Shown here one piece after another: positions 1 to 5,781 of a stretch of DNA of 6,114 nucleotides. How positions within the stretch are numbered: the first letter of the stretch is position 1; every line of letters begins with the position of its first letter. A model generated the notes under the pieces. It saw nothing but the letters and a program-made list of their open reading frames with translations. It searched no databases and had not been told where the DNA came from. The DNA is from DATAQC01 sp046263055 (lineage in GTDB: Bacteria; Actinomycetota; Acidimicrobiia; Acidimicrobiales; AC-14): positions 1 to 6,114 of the forward strand of contig JBHELO010000011.1 in NCBI GenBank assembly GCA_046263055.1, read 5' to 3'. Position numbers and translations under genes: made by a program.

Positions 1-734
1 CCCACCTGGACGAGCCGGCGCCGGCCCGGGCGGTGGCCTTCGCGGACGCCATGGCTGCCCGACGGGCGGCTGGCGAGCCCCTCCAGTACGTGCTGGGCCG
101 CTGGCAGTTCCGCACCCTGGAGTTGTTGGTGGACCGCCGGGTGCTGATCCCCCGTCCGGAGACCGAGGTGGTGGCCGCCGTGGCCATCGAGGAGGCCAGG
201 CGGAGCCACCGCCGCCCGCCGGTGGTGGTGGACCTGGGCACGGGCTCGGGGGCCATCGGGCTGGCGGTGGCCGTCGAGGTGCCGGACGCCCAGGTCTGGG
301 CCACGGACGCCTCGGCCGAGGCCCTGGCCGTCGCCCGGGCCAACCTGGCCGGCATGGGTTCGGCGGCCGCCACCCGCGTGCGGCTGGCCGAGGGCGGGTG
401 GTTCGAGGCCCTGCCGCCGGCGCTGGCCGGGCGGGTGAGCGTGGTGGTCTCCAACCCGCCCTACGTCGCCGACGGCGAGGACCTGCCCGACGAGGTGGCC
501 GGTTGGGAGCCGGGGGTCGCCCTGCGGGCCGGACCGACCGGCCTGGAGGCGGTCGGCGAGATCGTGGCCGGGGCACCGCCCTGGCTGGCCCGCCCGGGGT
601 CGCTGGTGCTGGAGCTGGCGCCCCACCAGGCGGCCGAGGCCGTCAGCCTGGCCGCCGAGGCCGGCTTCGCGGACATCACCGTCATCGCCGACGCCGCCGG
701 CCGCAGCCGGGCCCTGCGCGCCCGCCTGCGATAG
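1..734 (+). CDS. prmC: Peptide chain release factor N5-glutamine methyltransferase PrmC (5' end outside the window)
   Basis: This enzyme transfers a methyl group from S-adenosylmethionine to the Gln of the GGQ motif in release factors RF1 and RF2, in the cytosol, and so promotes efficient termination. The frame is already open at base 3 and continues upstream. The family is usually about 280 residues and about 244 are visible, so only roughly 40 N-terminal residues are missing. Seen in order: GEPLQYVLG (linker before the catalytic domain), LIPRPETE (about 144-167), the SAM-binding loop DLGTGSG (231-251), the catalytic NPPY motif (453-464) that binds the target glutamine, an EPGVALRAGPTGLEAV block, and the closing DAAGRSRALRARL block. 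All key residues are present. The GTG at 33 lies inside the conserved region and is not the start. The next gene begins 46 bases downstream on the same strand, so co-transcription is likely. The family call is secure. Confidence 0.95.
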   Translation, partial: HLDEPAPARAVAFADAMAARRAAGEPLQYVLGRWQFRTLELLVDRRVLIPRPETEVVAAVAIEEARRSHRRPPVVVDLGTGSGAIGLAVAVEVPDAQVWATDASAEALAVARANLAGMGSAAATRVRLAEGGWFEALPPALAGRVSVVVSNPPYVADGEDLPDEVAGWEPGVALRAGPTGLEAVGEIVAGAPPWLARPGSLVLELAPHQAAEAVSLAAEAGFADITVIADAAGRSRALRARLR

Positions 735-768
735 CGGTGGGATCTCTCCCGGGACCGCTCGGCCGCTC

Positions 769-776
769 GGGGCAGG
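769..776 (+). promoter_or_regulatory. Possible ribosome binding site for tsaC
   Basis: GGGGCAGG ends four bases before the ATG at 781 and ten before the in-frame ATG at 787. It is a purine-rich but imperfect Shine-Dalgarno match. Its spacing suits the ATG at 787 slightly better than the one at 781, so either could be the true start. Confidence 0.3.
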
Positions 777-780
777 TGCC

Positions 781-1443
781 ATGCCGATGAGGCCGACGCA
801 TGGCCGAGGGTCCGGCGGCACCGTGCTCCCGAGCGGTGGTTCGCCACCGGACCCGGTGGCCATCGCCGAGGCGGCCCGGGCCCTGGCCGACGGCTGGCCG
901 GTGGGCATCCCGACCGACACCGTCTACGGGTTGGCCGCCGACCCCTTCCGCCCGGGCGCCACCGACCGGGTCTTCCGGGCCAAGCGCCGGCCTCGCGACG
1001 TGAGCCTCCCGGTGCTGGTGACGGGGGCCGACCAGGTGCTGACCATGGCCACCGCCGTCCCCGCCGCCGCCCGCGCCCTCATGGAGCGCTTCTGGCCCGG
1101 CCCTCTCACCCTGGTGCTGCCCGCCCGTCCCGACCTGGGCGCCGACCTGGGCGACGACGGCCTGACGGTGGGGGTGCGGTGCCCGGGCCACGACGTTCCC
1201 CGGGCCCTCTGCGCCCTGGTTGGGCCGCTGGCCACGACCAGCGCCAACGTCCACGGTCGGCCGACCCTCGTCACCGCCGCCGAGGTGGCGGACGCCTTCG
1301 GGCCGTCGGTTCCCGTGGTGCTCGACGGGGGACCCTGCCGGGGCGCGCCGTCCACCGTGGTGGACTGCACCGGTCAGGAGCCCACGTTGCTCCGCGACGG
1401 ACGGCTGTCCTGGGACGAGGTGGTGGCCGCCCTCTCGGCCTGA
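781..1443 (+). CDS. tsaC: L-threonylcarbamoyladenylate synthase (YrdC/TsaC/Sua5 family)
   Basis: This cytosolic enzyme makes threonylcarbamoyl-AMP from threonine, bicarbonate and ATP. The TsaBDE machinery then transfers the threonylcarbamoyl group to A37 of tRNAs reading ANN codons (t6A). The 220-residue product is one YrdC domain without the C-terminal Sua5 extension, close to the short bacterial form. Motifs seen: PTDTVYGL (44-51), the basic KRRPRDVSLPVLV block (68-80) expected to bind ATP and carbonate, WPGPLTLVL (105-113), the nucleotide-binding TTSAN (152-156) and PSTVVD (190-195). The fold starts at about residue 26, and the first 25 residues are low-complexity and may not be translated. 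In-frame starts are ATG 781, ATG 787 and GTG 823; 781 is given as the longest form. It follows prmC by 46 bases, a pairing common in bacteria. Its last 70 bases overlap the 3' end of the opposite-strand gene. Confidence 0.94.
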   Translation: MPMRPTHGRGSGGTVLPSGGSPPDPVAIAEAARALADGWPVGIPTDTVYGLAADPFRPGATDRVFRAKRRPRDVSLPVLVTGADQVLTMATAVPAAARALMERFWPGPLTLVLPARPDLGADLGDDGLTVGVRCPGHDVPRALCALVGPLATTSANVHGRPTLVTAAEVADAFGPSVPVVLDGGPCRGAPSTVVDCTGQEPTLLRDGRLSWDEVVAALSA

Positions 1444-3653
1444 GCGGCGCGGCGGATGGCCAAGCGGGCGCCGATGAGCGACGACCGTCCGCCCGGCGGT
1501 GCCCCACCCCTGCCCGACCGGCCCCGCGCCGCCCGCACCGCTCGGGCCATCGCGCCCCGCCCCCGACCGCCTGCCACCTGGGCACCGGCCCCATCGGGTT
1601 CGCCGCCTCCCGGCTCGGGCTCGACAGCGGCCCCCGTGCCGGGGCCGGTTGGGGGGCCGGGGGCGTCGGTGTCGAGGTCGGCGTCGGCCGTCAAGGCGCC
1701 GCCGGCCTGGGCACCGACTCGCACCGCGCCGAGGGCGCCCGTGTCGAGCCCAGGCGGTGGTTGCGAGGCGGGCGCCCACCCCTCGGCCACGTCGGCCACG
1801 GCCCACGGACGGCCAGGTTCCTGCGCCCCGCTCCCGACCGGGCCGGTCGCCACAGAGGCGGCCGGCGGGTGAGCGACGGCGACGGGCTCGGCGCGGCCCG
1901 GGTGGCGGGCGCCGTTGGGCTCGACGTGCCAATCGAAGGCGCCCCCCGCAGGCCTGGCAGGTGGAACGGGGTCGGTGCCGGCGCCGCTCGCCGCCGGTGA
2001 GCGCACGGCACTCGGCCGGCGGGCGCCCACACGCGACGGGCCGCGGGTCCCCCGCCCCCCGGTGCCGGTCGCGCCCGCTGTTCGGGTGCCCGCCTTGGCG
2101 ACGCCCGCTGTCCGGGTGGCCGCCTTGGCGACGCCCATTGCTCGGGTGCCCGCCTTGGCGACGCCCGCCGTCGCCGTGCGCCTTGTCGCGCCCGCCGTCG
2201 CCGTGCGCCTTGTCGTCCTGCCCGCCTTGGCCACGCCCGCCCCCGCCGTGCGCCTTGTCGTCGTGCCCGCCTTGGCCACGCCCGCCCCTTCGGTGCCCGC
2301 CGCCGGCTCGGGCCCCTTTCGGGTGGGGGACTTCGGAGCGCTGGTCCTCTTCGCCGCGCCGGTGCCCCTCGTCGTGGCGGCCGGTGCCGTCGCCCGCTTC
2401 GTGGTGGCCGTCCGTGCCGCCGTGGACCTCGCCGTGCGCGTCGGGGTCGCGGCCTTCGTCGGCGCCGCCTTGGCGGTGCCCGCCTTCGACCCGGCGGCGC
2501 GTGACGGGGCCGTGCCCACCGTCGCCCGGCCGGCTGTCGCGCCACGGGCACCCGATCCGGCGGTTCCCGCTTCGCCGCCGGCCCGCCCGCTGCGGGTGTT
2601 CGTCGCCGGTGGACGGGTGGCGGCCGATCCGTTGGCGGTGGCGGCCCGGGCGCCGGCGCGCATGGCCCGGGTCACGACCTTGTCCAGGCGTTCCGCCAGC
2701 TCGTCGAGGCGGGCGTCCGAGCGGGCCATGGCCTTCTGGAGGGCCTTGGGCATCTGGTCGGCGATCTCGGTGCGCAGCGCCTGGGTGGCGGCCGTCGTGG
2801 CGATGGCCGCCACCGCGCCGCTGGTGTCGGGGTCGGTCTCGAGGAAGGCCCGCAACTCGGCGGCCGCCCTGGCCGGGTCACGGGTGATCGTGGACTCCTG
2901 GCCCGCCTCCACCACCGCGATGACCGACGCGATCGTGCGCTCCCGGCTGGTTTCCAGCTCGTGGACGGTGCGCTCCCGGGTGGTCTCCACCTCGGCGAGG
3001 GTGCGCTCGCGGGCCGCCTCCATCTCCGCCAGGGTCCGCTCCCGGTTGATCTCCGCCTCCCGGGCCACCGCCTCGGTGACCTGCTCGGGCAGGCGCTCGG
3101 CCGCCTCAATCAGCTGGAGATCGGCGTCACGGGCCTCGAGGAGCTGGGCCAGCAGCGCCTGCTGCTGAGTGATGCCGCTCACCAGCTCGGCCATGGTGGC
3201 CTGCTGCTGGTTGAGGCTGCCCCGCAACGACTGCAGCTCGTCGCGCAGCCCGGCGAACGCCCCTTCCAGCCAGCGCAGGGCGGCGGCGCTGGCCGCCGGC
3301 GGCGCGGACGGCGTGGAGACGGGGGTGGGGGGGGCGTCGTCGTCGGCGTCCAGCCCAGGGCGACCCCGGGGGACGGTCGTGCGCCGCCGGACGGTGCCAT
3401 TGGCGATGGGCGACGGGGTCGTGGTGATCACCTGGGGCTGCGAGGCGCCCGCCGCCTCGGCCACGGCGGCCGAGCTCTCGGCGGTGGCGACGGCCAGCGG
3501 CTGAGGGCCGCGGGCCCACACGTCGGGGCAGCCGGCGAACCGGCCGCCGCACACCACCCGGCACTCGGAGCAGGAGCAGGCGTTCGTCCCTGCCTCCATC
3601 GGGTGCCCGCAGCCGTCCCTGATCTGGAGGCCGAACTCGTGGCACCGACCCAT
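1374..3653 (-). CDS. Uncharacterised modular protein: Cys-cluster head, hendecad coiled coil, basic Ala/Lys/Thr/Arg repeat tail
   Basis: I do not recognise a family for this 759-residue protein. Residues 1-50 hold seven Cys (4, 15, 26, 28, 31, 35, 42) and two His (5, 17), spaced CxCx2Cx3Cx6C at the end, which looks metal-binding. A Pro/Thr-rich linker (about 70-122) follows. Residues 125-330 are helix-forming and mostly coiled coil, with four 11-residue repeats starting RERT (204-247). Residues 335-555 form a basic Ala/Thr/Lys/Arg/Gly tail with AGVAKAG repeats (457-530) and an SPTRK stretch, like bacterial histone-H1-like or HupB tails. The remainder is Pro/Gly/Ala-rich with an acidic patch (658-690) and a short basic end. 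No signal peptide or membrane segment is seen. ATG 3653 is preferred because a TACCAT hexamer lies 8 bases upstream; a GTG at 3707 would add 18 residues of lower quality. Repeat lengths that are multiples of three support translation. The far C-terminus, antisense to tsaC, is the least certain part. A DNA-binding or cell-structure role is only a guess. Confidence 0.72.
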   Translation of the reverse strand: MGRCHEFGLQIRDGCGHPMEAGTNACSCSECRVVCGGRFAGCPDVWARGPQPLAVATAESSAAVAEAAGASQPQVITTTPSPIANGTVRRRTTVPRGRPGLDADDDAPPTPVSTPSAPPAASAAALRWLEGAFAGLRDELQSLRGSLNQQQATMAELVSGITQQQALLAQLLEARDADLQLIEAAERLPEQVTEAVAREAEINRERTLAEMEAARERTLAEVETTRERTVHELETSRERTIASVIAVVEAGQESTITRDPARAAAELRAFLETDPDTSGAVAAIATTAATQALRTEIADQMPKALQKAMARSDARLDELAERLDKVVTRAMRAGARAATANGSAATRPPATNTRSGRAGGEAGTAGSGARGATAGRATVGTAPSRAAGSKAGTAKAAPTKAATPTRTARSTAARTATTKRATAPAATTRGTGAAKRTSAPKSPTRKGPEPAAGTEGAGVAKAGTTTRRTAGAGVAKAGRTTRRTATAGATRRTATAGVAKAGTRAMGVAKAATRTAGVAKAGTRTAGATGTGGRGTRGPSRVGARRPSAVRSPAASGAGTDPVPPARPAGGAFDWHVEPNGARHPGRAEPVAVAHPPAASVATGPVGSGAQEPGRPWAVADVAEGWAPASQPPPGLDTGALGAVRVGAQAGGALTADADLDTDAPGPPTGPGTGAAVEPEPGGGEPDGAGAQVAGGRGRGAMARAVRAARGRSGRGGAPPGGRSSLIGARLAIRRAAQAERAATTSSQDSRPSRSNVGS
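2064..2285 (-). repeat. In-frame AGVAKAG tail repeats within the minus-strand gene
   Basis: On the plus strand the core GCCTTGGCGACGCCC (or GCCTTGGCCACGCCC) recurs at 2092, 2122 and 2152 (30-base spacing) and at 2224 and 2269 (45-base spacing). A related core, GTGCGCCTTGTCG, occurs at 2176 and 2203 (27-base spacing). Every spacing is a multiple of three. In the minus-strand frame the units read as variants of AGVAKAGTRTAG and GVAKAGTTTRRTAGA (residues 457-530). This gives a regularly spaced positive charge, as in histone-H1-like tails. Such tracts are prone to length change by slippage or recombination. Confidence 0.85.
2935..3066 (-). repeat. Four tandem 33-base units encoding an 11-residue coiled-coil repeat
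   Basis: Units begin at plus positions 2935, 2968, 3001 and 3034, exactly 33 bases apart, each opening with GTGCGCTCCCGG or a close variant. Read on the minus strand they give RERTLAEMEAA, RERTLAEVETT, RERTVHELETS and the diverged RERTIASVIAV (residues 204-247). Eleven-residue periodicity is typical of hendecad coiled coils with little supercoil or a right-handed one. Confidence 0.9.
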
Positions 3654-3661
3654 GGCGCACG

Positions 3662-3667
3662 ATGGTA
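3662..3667 (-). promoter_or_regulatory. Putative -10 hexamer TACCAT for a leaderless minus-strand transcript
   Basis: Read on the minus strand, TACCAT fits the actinobacterial TANNNT -10 consensus. It ends 8 bases before the ATG at 3653, so transcription would start at or within a couple of bases of the start codon. No Shine-Dalgarno sequence sits at normal spacing; a GGGCAGGG lies about 17 bases upstream, too far. No good -35 element is visible. Confidence 0.45.
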
Positions 3668-3741
3668 GACCCTGCCCGGTCGAAATCCCGGCCCCCGCGG
3701 TGGCCACCGCGGGCCCTGGCGGTGCGGCGTCTCCCGGCGGT

Positions 3742-3747
3742 TAGCAT
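3742..3747 (+). promoter_or_regulatory. Putative -10 hexamer TAGCAT for a leaderless dehydratase transcript
   Basis: TAGCAT fits TANNNT and is followed by seven bases (CCCCCGG) and then ATG at 3755, the spacing expected when the first base of the start codon is the transcription start. No ribosome binding site or clear -35 is seen. This hexamer is the main reason for preferring ATG 3755 over the upstream in-frame ATG at 3662, which would add 31 Arg/Pro-rich residues of non-coding appearance. Confidence 0.5.
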
Positions 3748-3754
3748 CCCCCGG

Positions 3755-5629
3755 ATGACCTCGCTTGGCGGCGGAGGGCACCAGCAGGGCGGTCGGTCGT
3801 CCGACAGCTTGTCGGCGTTCCTCGCCCGCCACCGGGCGGTCACGCAGTGCGCCATCGACTCGGCGGCGTGGGCGCTGGCCCTGGTCCTGGCCGACCTGAT
3901 CCGGTTCGACCTGGACGCCTCCCGCCTGTCCACTCGCGGCCTGTTGGCCGTGATCCCTCTGGCCGCCCTGGCCCAGGTGGTGTCGGGGCTCGGGGCGGGG
4001 CTGTACACGGGCCGGTGGCGGTTCGGCAGCTTCGACGAGGTGGCCGGCCTGGTGCGGTCCGCCCTCATCGCCACCGGCATCGTCTTCGTCGCCGACCTGT
4101 GGATCGAGCGGGGGCCGCTCCTGGTTCCCCGCAGCGTCCCCCTCAGCGGGGGGATCATCGCCCTCGTGCTCATGGGCGGCGTGCGCTCGGGGTGGCGGCT
4201 GGGCCTGGAGAAGCGGCGGCGTCCGGCGGGCGACAACGTGTCCCGCATCCTCGTCTTTGGGGCCGGCGAGGGCGGCGCCCAGGTCATCGCCGCCATGCTG
4301 CGCGATCCCGGGAGCCCGTGGCTGCCGGTGGCCCTGCTCGACGACGACCCCGCCCGTCGCAACCTCCGCATCATGGGCGTGCCGGTGGTGGGGGGGCGGG
4401 CCCAGGTGGCCCGGGCGGCGGCCGACGGCGGTGCCTCCACCTTGCTGATCGCCATCCCCAGCGCCCACGCCTCCCTGGTGGCGGAGCTGAGCGAGGTGGC
4501 GGCGTCGGCCGGCCTGGACGTGAAGGTGCTGCCCCCGGTGGGCGAGCTGTTCGGCGGCCGGGTGGGCGTGTCCGACATCCGCGACCTCACCACCGCGGAC
4601 CTCCTGGGTCGCCACGAGATTCGGACCGACGTGGAGAGCATCGCCGACTACCTCACCGGCCGGCGGGTGCTGGTCACCGGCGCCGGCGGGTCCATCGGCT
4701 CGGAGCTGTGCCGCCAGATCTACCGCTTCGCCCCCTCGGAGCTGATCATGGTGGACCGGGACGAGTCGGCCCTCCACGCCGTACAGCTCTCCATCGAGGG
4801 CAGGGCCCTGCTGGACTCGCCCGACCTCGTGCTCCTCGACCTCCGGGACCGCCCGGCCATGGAGCGCGTGCTCGCCGACCGTCGACCCGAAGTGGTCTTC
4901 CACGCCGCCGCCCTGAAGCACCTGCCCCTCCTCGAGCGCCACCCGGTGGAGGCGGTCAAGACCAACGTGTGGGCCACCCTGGACCTGCTGGAGGCGTCGG
5001 TGCGCTTCGGGGTGGACCGCTTCGTGAACATCTCCACCGACAAGGCGGCCGACCCGGTGAGCGTCCTCGGCTTCTCGAAGCGGGTGGCCGAGCGCCTCAC
5101 CGCCCACGTCGCCCGCGAGAGCGGGAAGACGTTCCTGTCGGTGCGCTTCGGCAACGTGCTGGGCAGCCGGGGGTCGGTGCTCACCGCCTTCGAGTCCCAG
5201 ATCGAGCGGGGCGGCCCCCTCACCGTCACCCACCCCGAGGTCACCCGGTACTTCATGACCGTCGAAGAGTCGGTGGAGCTGGTGATCCAGGCGGGGGCCA
5301 TCGGCCGCCCCGGAGAGGCCCTCGTGCTCGACATGGGCCGCCCGGTGCGCATCGCCGACCTGGCCGGGCTGCTGGCCGCCCGCTCCCACCGGGCCATCAC
5401 CATCGACTTCACCGGCCTGCGCCCCGGTGAGAAGCTCCACGAGGTCCTGCTCGGCCGGGGCGAGCGCGACGAGCGGCCTGCACACCCGCTCATCTCCCAG
5501 GTGGACGTGCCACCGCTCGACCCGTCGGCGGCCCGGGCCGTGGACGTGGCCGGCGACCCACCGGCGGTGGCCGGCCGCCTGGCCGACCTGTGCCTGGCCG
5601 AAGCCCGGGTGGGCGGCGGCGACCGCTGA
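3755..5629 (+). CDS. Membrane-anchored nucleotide-sugar 4,6-dehydratase/epimerase (CapD/WbpM/PglF/FlaA1-like polysaccharide biosynthesis protein)
   Basis: Family members use NAD(P)+ to convert UDP-GlcNAc or a similar NDP-sugar to a 4-keto-6-deoxy sugar, the first step towards modified sugars in capsules, O-antigens or glycoproteins. The 624-residue length matches the large membrane form. Four hydrophobic segments (about 29-49, 63-84, 99-116, 125-143) anchor it, with the catalytic part facing the cytosol in characterised relatives. A first Rossmann-like domain follows (GAGEGG, 169-174), then the SDR domain: GAGGSIGS (309-316), HAAALKHLPLLERHP, STDK (427-430), Lys442, RFGNVLGSRGSV, TRYFMTVEES and GLRPGEKLHE. 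Leu438 lies four residues before Lys442, where ordinary SDRs have Tyr and WbpM has Met. The gene is complete and is transcribed divergently from the Cys/coiled-coil gene. Without neighbouring glycan genes the exact substrate (UDP-GlcNAc or another) and product cannot be fixed. Confidence 0.94.
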   Translation: MTSLGGGGHQQGGRSSDSLSAFLARHRAVTQCAIDSAAWALALVLADLIRFDLDASRLSTRGLLAVIPLAALAQVVSGLGAGLYTGRWRFGSFDEVAGLVRSALIATGIVFVADLWIERGPLLVPRSVPLSGGIIALVLMGGVRSGWRLGLEKRRRPAGDNVSRILVFGAGEGGAQVIAAMLRDPGSPWLPVALLDDDPARRNLRIMGVPVVGGRAQVARAAADGGASTLLIAIPSAHASLVAELSEVAASAGLDVKVLPPVGELFGGRVGVSDIRDLTTADLLGRHEIRTDVESIADYLTGRRVLVTGAGGSIGSELCRQIYRFAPSELIMVDRDESALHAVQLSIEGRALLDSPDLVLLDLRDRPAMERVLADRRPEVVFHAAALKHLPLLERHPVEAVKTNVWATLDLLEASVRFGVDRFVNISTDKAADPVSVLGFSKRVAERLTAHVARESGKTFLSVRFGNVLGSRGSVLTAFESQIERGGPLTVTHPEVTRYFMTVEESVELVIQAGAIGRPGEALVLDMGRPVRIADLAGLLAARSHRAITIDFTGLRPGEKLHEVLLGRGERDERPAHPLISQVDVPPLDPSAARAVDVAGDPPAVAGRLADLCLAEARVGGGDR

Positions 5630-5636
5630 GCCGGCG

Positions 5637-5660
5637 GCCCCGGCGGCGGGGCGCCCGGGC
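5637..5660 (+). terminator. GC-rich hairpins after the dehydratase stop (weak terminator candidate)
   Basis: Eight bases after the stop codon, GCCCC-GGC-GGGGC (5637-5649) can form a short stem. The partly overlapping 14-base perfect palindrome GGCGCCCGGGCGCC lies at 5647-5660. There is no T-tract, so this is not a classical intrinsic terminator; actinobacterial terminators often lack one. In DNA this GC-rich such stems also arise by chance. Confidence 0.25.
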
Positions 5661-5781
5661 GCCACCTGACGGTCCGGCTCACGCGAAGGGTCGAGTGGGG
5701 GGATGACCCGGCCGACGTCGGCGGCACGTCGCCGGGGCGCCGACCGGCGCACCGTAGGCGGCGGGGCGCCCGGGGGCCACC
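5641..5781. repeat. Pair of 23-base direct repeats (22/23 identical)
   Basis: The first copy is 5641-5663 and the second 5759-5781, with starts 118 bases apart. Both begin CGGCGGGGCGCCCGGG and end GCCACC, differing at one base (C at 5657, G at 5775). In one plus frame each copy reads AAGRPGAT, but the 118-base offset is not a multiple of three, so a single reading frame does not explain them. They may mark a small duplication or a regulatory site. Confidence 0.7.

Noticed and set aside
682..1932. 416-codon minus-strand open frame across prmC and tsaC
   Set aside because: It is an Arg/Gly/Pro-rich shadow of two well-supported plus-strand genes with no recognisable domain.
2064..2285. Possible CRISPR array from the regularly spaced repeats
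   Set aside because: There are no unique spacers between the repeats, the spacing varies in multiples of three, and the sequence translates to in-frame AGVAKAG repeats.
1499..2887. 462-codon plus-strand Arg/Pro/Ser-rich open frame
   Set aside because: Its composition is typical of an off-frame translation of GC-rich repeats. The WPPWRRPL-type repetition mirrors the minus-strand AGVAKAG units.
1915..3168. 417-codon plus-strand open frame opposite the coiled-coil gene
   Set aside because: It is the complement of the Ala/Thr/Lys-rich tail and hendecad rod and gives Val/Ala/Pro strings without domain signals. The minus frame has the RERT hendecads, the Cys cluster and the promoter-like start.
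3662..3754. 31-residue N-terminal extension of the dehydratase from the ATG at 3662
   Set aside because: The extension is Arg/Pro-rich, unlike the family, and would overlap both putative -10 hexamers. ATG 3755 has a well-placed TAGCAT.
3428..5752. Very long minus-strand open frame opposite the dehydratase
   Set aside because: It is antisense to a complete, motif-rich SDR enzyme, is full of His/Gly/Asp/Arg strings, and reflects stop-codon scarcity in high-GC DNA.
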